Below, one piece after another: positions 25,772-33,989 of a stretch of DNA of 64,000 nt. The notes below the pieces were generated by a model. It ran no database searches. It worked only from the letters and a program-made list of their open reading frames with translations, and was not told the DNA's origin. Source of the DNA: CAVVSD01 sp963757125 (GTDB taxonomy: Bacteria > Actinomycetota > Thermoleophilia > Solirubrobacterales > Solirubrobacteraceae); contig CAVWQP010000009.1 in assembly GCA_963757125.1 (NCBI GenBank), positions 186,001-250,000 on the forward strand. Direction: 5' to 3'. Position numbers and translations under genes: made by a program. Every line of letters starts with the position of its first letter. Position 1 is the first letter of the stretch.

Positions 25772-26863
25772 CTACGCAGGCGCGGGGATCGGCTCCCGCC
25801 ACGGCCGGACCTGATGCTCGGCGACCTCGGCGCCGAGCTTGAAGTGCCGCGCCTCCTCGTGGGTCTCCACGAAGGGGAGGTTCGGGTCGTAGAAGTCCGC
25901 GGGGTCCGTCGGCGGCGGGCCGGTCTTCGACGTCTTGCCCGGGGTCTGGCGCCCGATGATCTCCTCGAGCAGCCAGACGGACTCGATGAGCCTGTCGAGG
26001 TCGATGCCGGTCTCGATGCCCATCTCCTGCAGCAGGTTCACGACGTCCTCGGTCGCGGCCATCCCCGTCGCGCGGCCGTTGCCGCAGTACGGGCAGCCGC
26101 CGACGCCGCCGATGGTCGTGTCGATGAACATCTCGTCACGGTCGTCGAGGACGCGCAGCGCCGCGTACGTCGTCGCGAGCGCGAGCCCGCGGCTGTCGTG
26201 GAGGTGCAGGTAGTAGTTGCGGATGTCGGGCCAGCGCTCGCGCGCCGCGAGGAGCTGCTCCTCCATCGTGTGCGGCGCGCACCAGCCCATCGGGTCGCCG
26301 AGCAGCAGGGTCGTGACCTTCACGCCCGCCTCCTCCCAGGCCGCGGCCTGGCGCTCGAAGAGGTCCATCCGCTGCTCGAGCGAGAAGCGCCCCTCGAAGT
26401 TCGAGCCGAACGCGGCGTTGATCGCGATGCCGGCCTCGGTGATCCCGCGCCCCACCGTGCCCTCGACGATCGCCGGCCAGCGCTCGATCTCCTGCGCCTG
26501 GCTCATGTTCGCGTTGCGGCGCACGAACGTGTCCGACAGGTGCGTGAACAGCACGGGCGGCATCGACGCGCGCGACAGCGGCGGCGAGAACTCCTTCGCC
26601 CGCTCGCGGCCCTTCTGGTTGAGGGCGAGCGCGACGTACTTCACGCCCTCGACGGGCGTGAAGCGCCGCATGAGCTCGTCGATCTCGGCCATCTGGGGCG
26701 TGTACTTCGGCGAGACGAACGAGCCGACCATGATCGTCTTCAGGCCGGTCTGCGACAGGGAGTCGAGGAGCCGGACCTTGTCGTCGACGGAGATCGAGGC
26801 GGACTCGATCTGCATGCCCTCGCGCATGCACTCCTCGGTGATGTGGACGCGGGGGTAGGACAC
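25772..26863 (-). CDS. HMG-CoA lyase-like aldolase
   Basis: 363-residue TIM-barrel enzyme of the HMGL/DRE-TIM superfamily, which cleaves 3-hydroxy-3-methyl-acyl-CoA type substrates. It has CMREGMQIE (in place of the RDG motif, with Asp replaced by Glu), the metal motif HLHDSRGLALATTY and the active-site Cys loop GGVGGCPYCGNGRATG followed by ATEDVV. The Asp-to-Glu change at the first metal ligand is unusual. GTG start with a good GGAGG site. Downstream of ALDH in the second catabolic cluster, so retro-aldol cleavage of a branched hydroxyacyl-CoA is likely. Confidence 0.8.
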   Translation of the reverse strand: MSYPRVHITEECMREGMQIESASISVDDKVRLLDSLSQTGLKTIMVGSFVSPKYTPQMAEIDELMRRFTPVEGVKYVALALNQKGRERAKEFSPPLSRASMPPVLFTHLSDTFVRRNANMSQAQEIERWPAIVEGTVGRGITEAGIAINAAFGSNFEGRFSLEQRMDLFERQAAAWEEAGVKVTTLLLGDPMGWCAPHTMEEQLLAARERWPDIRNYYLHLHDSRGLALATTYAALRVLDDRDEMFIDTTIGGVGGCPYCGNGRATGMAATEDVVNLLQEMGIETGIDLDRLIESVWLLEEIIGRQTPGKTSKTGPPPTDPADFYDPNLPFVETHEEARHFKLGAEVAEHQVRPWREPIPAPA

Positions 26864-26876
26864 AGCGCTCTGCCTC

Positions 26877-28385
26877 CTAGCCCCAGATCGGGGCGATCTC
26901 GTTTCCGGTGTCGATCCAGACGCTCTTGACCTCGGTGTAGCCGTGGAGCGCCTCGATGCCCAGCTCGCGGCCCAGCCCGCTCTGCTGGAAGCCGCCGAAC
27001 GGCATGCCGTGGCCCATGAGCCGGTAGTTGTTGACCCACACCGTCCCGGCGCGGACGCGCGACGCCACGCGGTGCGCGCGCTTGACGTTCTCCGTCCAGA
27101 CGCCCGCGGCGAGCCCGAACTGGGTGTCGTTGGCGATGCGCAGGCCCTCCTCCTCGCCGCTGAAGCGCACGAGGCTCGCGACGGGGCCGAAGATCTCCTC
27201 CCGCGCGATCCGCGCGTCCAGCGGGACGTCGCCGAACACCGTCGGCTGGTGGAAGAAGCCGGCGTCGTCGGGCCGCGAGCCGCCCGCGAGCAGCTCCGCC
27301 TCGCCCTTCCCGATGTCGACGTAGGAGAGGATCTTCTCGAGCTGCGGCTCGGACGCGACCGGCCCGAGCTGCGAGGTCGTCTCGAGCGGGTCGCCGTGGC
27401 GCATGAGCGCGGCGCGCTGGGACAGCAGCGCGGCGAACTCGTCGTACACGGCGGCGTCGACGAGCACGCGCGAGCCCGCGATGCAGGTCTGCCCCGTGGC
27501 GGCGAACACGCCGGCCATGACGCCGTTGACCGCGTTGCTCAGGTCGGCGTCGTCGAAGACGATCTGCGGCGACTTGCCGCCGAGCTCCAGCGACACGCGG
27601 GCGCCGCGCGCCGCGGCGGTCGCGCCGATGCGCAGCCCGGTCGTCGTCGAGCCCGTGAAGGCGATCTTGTCCACGCCGGGGTGGTCGACGAGCGCCGCGC
27701 CGGTGGGCCCGAGGCCCGTGATGACGTTGAACACGCCCTTCGGGACGCCGGCCTCGATGGCGAGCTCGGCGAGGAGCAGCGTCGAGGTCGGCGTGACCTC
27801 CGAGGGCTTGGCGACGACGGTGTTGCCGGCGGCGAGCGCCGGGAACAGCTTCCAGCCCAGGAGGCCGAGCGGCGTGTTCCACGGCGTGATGGCGGCGACG
27901 ACGCCGATCGGCTCGCGGACCGTGTACGTCGTGAAGTTGGGGAACGGCGCGCCCATCGTGTGGCCGTGGAGCTGCTCGGCCAGGCCCGCGTAGAAGTGGC
28001 AGTCGCCCGCGACGGCCTTGATGTTCGGGCCCATCTCGCTGACGAGCTTGCCGTTCTCGCGGATCTGCTGGTGGACGAGGCGGTCGGCGTGCTCCTCGAT
28101 GAGCAGCCCGAGCCGGCGCAGGACCGCGGCGCGTGCGGCCGGCGGCTGGCGGGCCCAGTCGGTCTCCTCGAACGCCCGGCGTGCCGCCCGGACGGCCTGG
28201 TCGACCTGCTCGTCCGTGGCGATCGGGACCTGGCCCCACGGGACCGTGGTGAACGGGTCGACGCACTGGAACGTGCCGCCGTCCGCGCTCTCGACCCACT
28301 CGCCGTCGATGAGCATCCGGTAGTCGCGGTCGAGGTCGTCGGCGCGGGCATCTCCGACGCCCTGGGGTCCGGTCTGAACGGTCAT
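26877..28385 (-). CDS. NAD-dependent aldehyde dehydrogenase
   Basis: 502 residues, ALDH1/BetB-like. NAD-binding ITPWNTPLGLLGWK and FTGSTTTGLRIG, catalytic Glu in LELGGKSPQIVFDDAD and Cys in TGQTCIAGSR. ATG at 28385 has a strong GGAGGAG site; the open frame continues upstream into the intergenic operator and is not coding. First gene of the leftward pair with the HMGL-like gene; expression probably controlled by the TetR protein divergently coded at 28472. Confidence 0.9.
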   Translation of the reverse strand: MTVQTGPQGVGDARADDLDRDYRMLIDGEWVESADGGTFQCVDPFTTVPWGQVPIATDEQVDQAVRAARRAFEETDWARQPPAARAAVLRRLGLLIEEHADRLVHQQIRENGKLVSEMGPNIKAVAGDCHFYAGLAEQLHGHTMGAPFPNFTTYTVREPIGVVAAITPWNTPLGLLGWKLFPALAAGNTVVAKPSEVTPTSTLLLAELAIEAGVPKGVFNVITGLGPTGAALVDHPGVDKIAFTGSTTTGLRIGATAAARGARVSLELGGKSPQIVFDDADLSNAVNGVMAGVFAATGQTCIAGSRVLVDAAVYDEFAALLSQRAALMRHGDPLETTSQLGPVASEPQLEKILSYVDIGKGEAELLAGGSRPDDAGFFHQPTVFGDVPLDARIAREEIFGPVASLVRFSGEEEGLRIANDTQFGLAAGVWTENVKRAHRVASRVRAGTVWVNNYRLMGHGMPFGGFQQSGLGRELGIEALHGYTEVKSVWIDTGNEIAPIWG

Positions 28386-28419
28386 GCGAGGTTCTCCTCC
28401 ATCGTCGGCGCGATTGTAG

Positions 28420-28435
28420 TCAACCACCTGGTTGA
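28420..28435. promoter_or_regulatory. TetR operator: TCAACCA-CC-TGGTTGA
   Basis: Perfect 7-bp dyad with a 2-bp centre in the 86-bp divergent region between the ALDH and TetR genes. A near-identical site occurs at 33974-33989, before the FAD-dehydrogenase operon. Confidence 0.7.
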
Positions 28436-28471
28436 TGCCGGTGGCGCCTGTCTGTCTGCGAGCATGGTCGC

Positions 28472-29146
28472 ATGGACGAGGCCCGCTCCGAGGCCGGCCC
28501 CGACGCACCCGCGCGCCGCACGCGCGGAGACGGGGGCCGTCGCGAGAAGCTGCTGGAGACGGCCACCCGCGAGTTCGCCGCCAAGGGCCTGGCCGGGGCG
28601 CGCGTCGATGCGATTGCGCGCGCCGCACGGTCGAACAAGCAGCTCGTCTACTACTACTTCGGGAACAAGATCGGCCTCTACAACGAGGTCGTCGGGCGCA
28701 TCGGCCCCGGGGTCCACGAGGAGCTGTACCCCGACGCCGACGATCCCTCCGTGCCGCTCGTGCAGCGCGTCCGGCGCCGCGCGTCGCACACGTGGGGACC
28801 GGTCGCCACGCGCTGGGGCCGGCTGCTGGGCTGGGAGGCCCTCGAGCGCGGGGACAAGGACATCCTGCGCGAGGAGGAGCGCCGCGGCTCCTGGCGCGAG
28901 CGCGGCCGCGAGATCGCCGACGCGCAGAGCCGCGGGGAGATCGACGGCCGCTTCGACCCCGAGATGCTCGCGCTCGCGCTGCTGGCGGTCGAGCTCATGC
29001 CGCGGATGCTCCCGCAGGTCGCGAAGATGGTCACCGGAATGAGCTTCCGCGACCCGGAGTTCGTCGGCCGGCAGGAGGAGCTGCTCGCCTCGCTCGTCGA
29101 GCATCTGCGCGCACCCGGCGATCAGGCCGACAGCACCTCGCGGTAG
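28472..29146 (+). CDS. TetR-family transcriptional regulator
   Basis: 224 residues: basic N-terminal tail, helix-turn-helix (ATREFAAKGLAGARVDAIAR and SNKQLVYYYFGNKIGLYNEV), then a C-terminal TetR_C-type ligand domain. The KQLVYYYFGNKIGLY segment is typical of regulators of CoA-ester catabolism, by resemblance only. Divergent from ALDH across the CAACCA-N2-TGGTTG operator. Its last 25 bp overlap the converging CoA-transferase gene. Confidence 0.9.
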   Translation: MDEARSEAGPDAPARRTRGDGGRREKLLETATREFAAKGLAGARVDAIARAARSNKQLVYYYFGNKIGLYNEVVGRIGPGVHEELYPDADDPSVPLVQRVRRRASHTWGPVATRWGRLLGWEALERGDKDILREEERRGSWRERGREIADAQSRGEIDGRFDPEMLALALLAVELMPRMLPQVAKMVTGMSFRDPEFVGRQEELLASLVEHLRAPGDQADSTSR

Positions 29147-31479
29147 TCCTCGTCCACGCGGGTGATGCTGCGGCTCGCCAGCAGCACGGCGAGATCGATG
29201 GGGGCGAGCGACGTCGGCACGCCGGTCGGCGCGTCGGCGACGACCCCGAGCCGGCGCAGCTCCGCCAGGCGCGGCTCGCCGATGCCGAGCAGCCCGCGCA
29301 GGACGTCGTCGTTCGCCTCGCCGAAGGCGGGCGCCGGCCCCCGGACGTGCGCGCCCTCGAGCCGGTACGGCCTGCCGATGACCGGGCGCACGCCGCAGCC
29401 CGGACCGACGTCGACGTCCTCGTAGAAGCCGCGCGCGCGCAGGTGCTCGCTCGTGAGCAGGTCGCGCGCGTCGAGCACCGGACCGGCCGGGATGCCGGCG
29501 GCCTGCAGCTCGGTGGCCGCCTCGGCGGCGTCGCGGTCGCGCGCCCAGGCAGCGACGACCGCCATCGGGTCGGCGCCCGGAGCGACGCCGATCGCGCGCT
29601 CGAACGCCGCGGCCGACGGGAAGCTCACCGCCAGCCAGCGGTCCTCGCCCGCCGCCGGGACGAGCCCGCTCGCGAACGCGCCCAGATCCTCGTTGCCGCG
29701 CCGTGAAAGCTCCTCGCCGTGGGCCTGGAGGTGCAGCACGGCCTCGGGCATGACGACGACGCCGAGCTGGTACATCCCGAGGTCGATGTGCTGGCCCTCG
29801 TCCGTGCGCTCGCGGTGCACGAGCGCCGCGAGCAGCGCGACGAGCCCGCTCCAGCAGGCGACGAAGTCGGGGTAGGACTGGCCGACCTTCGCGGGCCTGC
29901 CCTCGCGGTAGCCGGTGAGGTGCGAGATCCCCATCGTCGCCTCGAGGCTCGTGCCCTGCGCCCGGAACGGGGCCCACGGCCCGGTCGATCCGTAGCCGGT
30001 GTTCGAGAGCGTGACGAGGCGCGGGTACCGGGCGCGCAGGGCGTCTGCGGTCATGCCCCAGCCGCGCAGCACCCGCGGGGTGAAGTTGTCGAGCAGGACG
30101 TCGGTCTCGCCGAGCAGGTCGAGGAGCACCTCGCGGCCCTCGGCCTGCGAGAGGTCGAGCGTCAGCGACCGCTTGCCGCGGTTGACGACGTGGAAGGCCC
30201 CCGAGCGGTCCCACCAGTCGCCGGTCGGGGCGTTGTCGAGGAAGGGATGACCGAACAGCGCGCGCGTCTGGTCGAGGCGGTGCGGCGCCTCCACCTTGAT
30301 GACCTCGGCCCCGAGGTCGGCGAGCAGCGCGCCCATGTAGGGGACCGCGAAGACGGTCGAGAGGTCGACGACGCGCAGCCCGGCCAGGGGCGCTTCACGG
30401 CGCGCGCGCGACGGCCGCGGCGCCCAGTCCGGCGCGGCGCCGCCGAGCGCCGGCGCGCGCCCGCGGACGCGCTGCGGCGTGGCCGACAGGGACGCGATCT
30501 TCGCGGGGAAGCGGATACCGGGCAGGTCGTCGAACGCGTGCCAGGCCTCGCGCGCCTCCAGCTGGGGGCACGTGAGGAGGTCGGACGGCGTCTGCACGCA
30601 GCCGCTGAGGTAGCCCTCGCGCGAGGCGCGCAGGAAGAAGTCGCGGCCCGACTCCTTCGAGAGGTGCTCGGCGAGGATCGCCTGCAGCTCGGCCGCGTTG
30701 TGCGTGCGCGACTCGGTGCTCGCGAAGCGCGGATCGTCGAGGCGGGGGTCGCCGAAGAGGTCGGCGAGCCGCTTCGCGGCGATGAGCCCGCTCGTCTGCA
30801 GCGACACCAGACCGTCGGCGGTCGGCAGCGGCTCGCCCGCCAGCGGATCCCCGCCCGGCGGCCGGCGGCCCTGCACGGCGCCCACGAACGCGTAGTGCGC
30901 CTCGTTGAGCACGAGCTCGGAGGCGACGCACTCCTGCAGCGAGAGGTCGACGTGCACGCCGCCGCCGCCGAGGTGGGCGGCGAGCGTCGCGTACGCGGCG
31001 TTCAGCCCGCCGCACCAGAGCGCCTGCTGCAGCCCGTGCTTGAGCGGCTCGCGGTCCGACGTGCCGCTGATCTGCATGATCCCGCCGGTCGCCTGGAGGA
31101 TCAGGTCGGTCGCGGCCCAGCCGCTCCACGGGCCGCTGGCGCCGAACCCGGCGACGGTCGTCACGGTGAGCGCCGGGTGCGCGGCGACGAGCTCGGCGGG
31201 CGTGGCGGGCAGCGCGTCCGGCGTGGCGATGACGGCGTCTGCGCCGGAGAGGAGCGCGGCGCCGTCGCCGACGACCGAGCGCTTGCCCCAGTTGCACAGC
31301 TCGAAGAGCAGGCTCGTCCCGTCCTCGAGCAGCGGCTCGGCCCCGCGCAGCGGGTCGCCGCCGGGCGGCTCGACCTTCACGACGTCGGCGCCGAGATCGC
31401 CGAGCAGGCGGGCGGCGAACGCGGTGGGGATGCCGCTGCCCAGCTCGACGACCCGCACGCCGTCCAACGCTCCAGGCAC
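29122..31479 (-). CDS. Family III CoA-transferase (CaiB/BaiF), two fused domains
   Basis: 785 residues containing two complete CaiB-type units in one chain. Unit 1 spans about residues 1-365 (start LDGVRVVELGSGIPTAFAAR, catalytic-Asp region VHVDLSLQE). Unit 2 spans about 375-760 (LAGLRVVDLSTVFAVPYMGA, catalytic-Asp region QHIDLGMYQ). Ordinary members have about 400 residues and form interlocked dimers, so this is probably an intramolecular pseudo-dimer. It would move CoA between two acids. GTG start 2 nt after the MaoC stop. The 3' end overlaps the TetR gene on the other strand by 25 bp. Confidence 0.85.
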   Translation of the reverse strand: MPGALDGVRVVELGSGIPTAFAARLLGDLGADVVKVEPPGGDPLRGAEPLLEDGTSLLFELCNWGKRSVVGDGAALLSGADAVIATPDALPATPAELVAAHPALTVTTVAGFGASGPWSGWAATDLILQATGGIMQISGTSDREPLKHGLQQALWCGGLNAAYATLAAHLGGGGVHVDLSLQECVASELVLNEAHYAFVGAVQGRRPPGGDPLAGEPLPTADGLVSLQTSGLIAAKRLADLFGDPRLDDPRFASTESRTHNAAELQAILAEHLSKESGRDFFLRASREGYLSGCVQTPSDLLTCPQLEAREAWHAFDDLPGIRFPAKIASLSATPQRVRGRAPALGGAAPDWAPRPSRARREAPLAGLRVVDLSTVFAVPYMGALLADLGAEVIKVEAPHRLDQTRALFGHPFLDNAPTGDWWDRSGAFHVVNRGKRSLTLDLSQAEGREVLLDLLGETDVLLDNFTPRVLRGWGMTADALRARYPRLVTLSNTGYGSTGPWAPFRAQGTSLEATMGISHLTGYREGRPAKVGQSYPDFVACWSGLVALLAALVHRERTDEGQHIDLGMYQLGVVVMPEAVLHLQAHGEELSRRGNEDLGAFASGLVPAAGEDRWLAVSFPSAAAFERAIGVAPGADPMAVVAAWARDRDAAEAATELQAAGIPAGPVLDARDLLTSEHLRARGFYEDVDVGPGCGVRPVIGRPYRLEGAHVRGPAPAFGEANDDVLRGLLGIGEPRLAELRRLGVVADAPTGVPTSLAPIDLAVLLASRSITRVDEDYREVLSA

Positions 31480-31481
31480 GG

Positions 31482-31925
31482 CTACTCCGGCAGGCCGGGG
31501 AAGGGGTAGGGCACGGGCGGGCCGTCGCGGAGCGGCAGGACGCCGGTCGCCGTGCCGGGCGTGCTGTTCTCGCCCCGCGGGTTGTGGATCCCGATCTCGC
31601 AGACGACGAACCCGAGCCCGTCGCGCTCGTAGGCCTCGGTGACCGTGCCGCGCGCCTCGAGCACGTCGCCGACGTGGTCCATCTTGCGGAACGAGAAGGC
31701 GATCTTCGCGAGCCAGCCCTCGGGCTCGAGCCACTCGCGCATGAGCTGCACGAGGACGTGCTGCTTCCACGAGCCGTTCACGAGCAGGCCGGGAAGGCCG
31801 TCGTGCTCGCGCGCGAACGGGTCGTCGTAGTGGATGCGGTGCCAGTTCTCGATGGCCGCCGACCACCGGAACAGGTGCATCGGGGTCATGGGCCCGCGCA
31901 CGAGCGGCCCGATCTCGTCGCCCAC
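31482..31925 (-). CDS. MaoC-like hot-dog dehydratase domain protein (5' end probably frameshifted)
   Basis: 147 residues of a MaoC/FAS1-like hot-dog protein: RGPMTPMHLFRWSAAIENWH, IHYDDPFAREHDGLPG (active-site Asp/His region) and MREWLEPEGWLAKIAFSFRK. The first canonical start in frame is GTG at 31925, but conserved sequence (AACFEDVAVGDEIGPL) begins about ten codons earlier, where no start codon exists. An ATG at 31995 overlapping the upstream stop as ATGA would fit the operon pattern if one base were removed between 31925 and 31995. Pairs with the next MaoC gene as the two halves of a heteromeric hydratase. Confidence 0.72.
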   Translation of the reverse strand: MGDEIGPLVRGPMTPMHLFRWSAAIENWHRIHYDDPFAREHDGLPGLLVNGSWKQHVLVQLMREWLEPEGWLAKIAFSFRKMDHVGDVLEARGTVTEAYERDGLGFVVCEIGIHNPRGENSTPGTATGVLPLRDGPPVPYPFPGLPE

Positions 31926-31991
31926 CGCGACGTCCTCGAAGCACGCGGCTATCCAGGTCCCCGGCCGCTCCCCGCAGCAGACGATTCGGCG

Positions 31992-32522
31992 TCATCGGAT
32001 GATCACCGTCATCGTCGACACGACCAGCGTCTCGTCGTCCTGGTTGGAGTAGGTCGTCTCGACCTTGAGGAGGACCATCGGGCCGCTGCGTCCCTCGCGC
32101 TCGGAGATGTCGGTGTAGCGCGACTGCGCGCTCACGACGTCGCCGAGCTTCGCGAGGCGGAAGAACTCGGCCTCGGTCCCGCCGTTGAGGATCCGCTTGA
32201 GCGGGACGTCGATCGGCGGGAGCCCGCCCAGGCCTGCGGCGAGATCGGTCCCGTCCCAGCCCGGGTCGTCGTGGACGCGGTCGAGCGGATCGGGCGTGCC
32301 GGGCGCCCGCCGGGTCGTGCTGTGCATCGGGTACAGCGGCGTCGCGACGACCTCGCCGTAACGGCTCGCCGCGGCGGCGTCGTCGTCCCAGTGGACGGGG
32401 TTGCCCTCCATGACGGCCTGCACGAACCGGCGCAGCTCGTCCGGCCCCAGCGGGTACGGGGCCGTGAGCTTCGGGCCGGGCGCCCCGATGAGCGCCCGCA
32501 TGTCGTCGGTGATGAATGCCAT
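31992..32522 (-). CDS. MaoC-like N-terminal (FAS1-type) dehydratase domain protein
   Basis: 176-residue hot-dog protein of the FAS1-like dehydratase type. It has ELRRFVQAVMEGNPVHWDDD near residue 30, and the second half runs from ILNGGTEAEFFRLAKLGD to TYSNQDDETLVVSTMTVIIR. Together with the downstream MaoC protein it likely forms a two-chain enoyl-CoA hydratase/dehydratase. ATG directly follows the TAG of the FAD gene. Confidence 0.82.
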   Translation of the reverse strand: MAFITDDMRALIGAPGPKLTAPYPLGPDELRRFVQAVMEGNPVHWDDDAAAASRYGEVVATPLYPMHSTTRRAPGTPDPLDRVHDDPGWDGTDLAAGLGGLPPIDVPLKRILNGGTEAEFFRLAKLGDVVSAQSRYTDISEREGRSGPMVLLKVETTYSNQDDETLVVSTMTVIIR

Positions 32523-33941
32523 CTAGACGGCGGCGACCTCGCGTGCCGCCGCGGTCGCGGCGTGCGCGCCGGCGATCCGGCCGAACGTCAGCCCGCGGAG
32601 GACCGAGGTCCCGACGGGGTAGTAGCGGTAGAAGACGCCGGTCATCTCGCCCGCGCCGTACAGGCCGGGGATCGGCACGCCGGCGGGGGAGACGACGCGG
32701 GCCTGGGCGTCGGTCCGCACGCCGCCGAACACGAAGCACACCGCCGTCGTGAGCGGGTAGCCGACGAACGGGCCGCGCTCGATCGGCTGTGCCCAGTTCG
32801 TCTTGGGCGGCGTGATGCCCGTGGTCGCCTTGCCGTCCATCGTCGTCGGATCGAACGGCTGCGGGCCCGCCGCGGCGTTGTACTCGGCGACGGTCGCCTC
32901 GAGCGCGGCCGGGTCCAGCCCGAGCTTCTCCGCGAGCCCGGCGAGCGTGTCGGCGGTCTCGGGCTCCTTGTCCGTGGTGTTCAGCAGCTCGTAGAACGGC
33001 ACGGTCACCATCGACTGGTCGCCGATGAGGTACGCCTCGTTGCACTGATTGCGCCAGATCTCGTACGAGAAGGCCTCGAACGTCCGGTCCAGGGGCGCCT
33101 GGCCCTCGTCGATGAAGCGCTCGGCCCGCCCGTTGACGAGGATCCCGTAGGGATAGGAGAGGACGACAGCGTCGGGGTACGTCGTGCGGCGGTCGTACGG
33201 CTCGCCGTGCACCATGTCGAACTGCCCCGCGACGCCGCCGCCGACGTCGGTCGCCATGCGCAGGCCGTCGCCCGTGTTGTAGGCGAGCCCGGGGGCGATG
33301 AGCGGCATGTCGTCGGCGTTCGGCCCGAGGTACTGGGACATGAGCGCCTTGTTGTTCTGCCAGCCGCCGCAGGCGAGGATCACCGCGGGCGCGCTCAGGG
33401 TGCGCAGGTAGCCGTCGCGGCCACGGGCGGTGATGCCGGTGATCGCGCCGCGCTCGTCGGTGACGAGGTCGACCGCCTCGGTCTCGTAGTGGATCTCGAC
33501 GCCGTCGACGCCCTCGAGCACGCCGGCGAGCGTCTCGACGATCGCCTTCCCGCCGCCGTTCGGGCTCGCCTCGCGGCCGCCGTACACGCCGGTGGCGAGG
33601 CCGAGCGGGTAGTGGATGAGCTCCACGCCGCGCTCCTCGATGAAGCGCATCGACGCGGGCGTCTCGCGCTCGAGCGTGCGGAAGTAGTCGAGGTCGGCGT
33701 CGCGGTGGGTCGCGGCGACGGTGTCGACGAAGGTGGGGTCAAGGTTGTTGTCGTCGTCGACGCGGAAGCGAGCCGTCGTGTAGCGCGTCGCCCCGCCGCG
33801 CTCCTCCTTGGGGGCGCGCTCGAGCACGGCGATGCGGGCCGTGCGGTTGGCCTCTGCGGCGGTCTCGGCGTACGACAGGGCCGCGCAGAGCCCGGCGCCT
33901 CCCATGCCGACCACCACGACGTCGTAGGACGCGTCGCTCAT
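32523..33941 (-). CDS. FAD-dependent dehydrogenase (fumarate reductase/TcuA/KstD-type flavoprotein)
   Basis: 472 residues. N-terminal FAD motif VVVVGMGGAGLCAAL at residues 8-22; active-site region near EGKATT and GVRTDAQARVVSPAGVPIPG; C-terminal FAD loop GLYGAGEMTGV and YYPVGTSVLRGLTFGRIAG. The family removes hydrogen across a C-C bond next to a carbonyl or carboxylate (tricarballylate, 3-ketosteroid) or reduces fumarate-like acids. ATG at 33941 has a GAGGAGAGGG site. Promoter-proximal gene of the operon with two MaoC proteins and the CoA-transferase, giving an unsaturated acid then hydrated as a CoA ester. Confidence 0.85.
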   Translation of the reverse strand: MSDASYDVVVVGMGGAGLCAALSYAETAAEANRTARIAVLERAPKEERGGATRYTTARFRVDDDNNLDPTFVDTVAATHRDADLDYFRTLERETPASMRFIEERGVELIHYPLGLATGVYGGREASPNGGGKAIVETLAGVLEGVDGVEIHYETEAVDLVTDERGAITGITARGRDGYLRTLSAPAVILACGGWQNNKALMSQYLGPNADDMPLIAPGLAYNTGDGLRMATDVGGGVAGQFDMVHGEPYDRRTTYPDAVVLSYPYGILVNGRAERFIDEGQAPLDRTFEAFSYEIWRNQCNEAYLIGDQSMVTVPFYELLNTTDKEPETADTLAGLAEKLGLDPAALEATVAEYNAAAGPQPFDPTTMDGKATTGITPPKTNWAQPIERGPFVGYPLTTAVCFVFGGVRTDAQARVVSPAGVPIPGLYGAGEMTGVFYRYYPVGTSVLRGLTFGRIAGAHAATAAAREVAAV

Positions 33942-33973
33942 GTCCCTCTCCTCGACTCGATGTCCCTGCGCAT

Positions 33974-33989
33974 TCAACCAGATGGTTGG
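33974..33989. promoter_or_regulatory. TetR operator copy: TCAACCA-GA-TGGTTGG
   Basis: Six-base dyad CAACCA/TGGTTG with a 2-bp centre, the same as at 28420. It lies between the TetR gene (its stop codon is within the site) and the FAD dehydrogenase, 33 nt before that gene's ATG. Confidence 0.68.
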
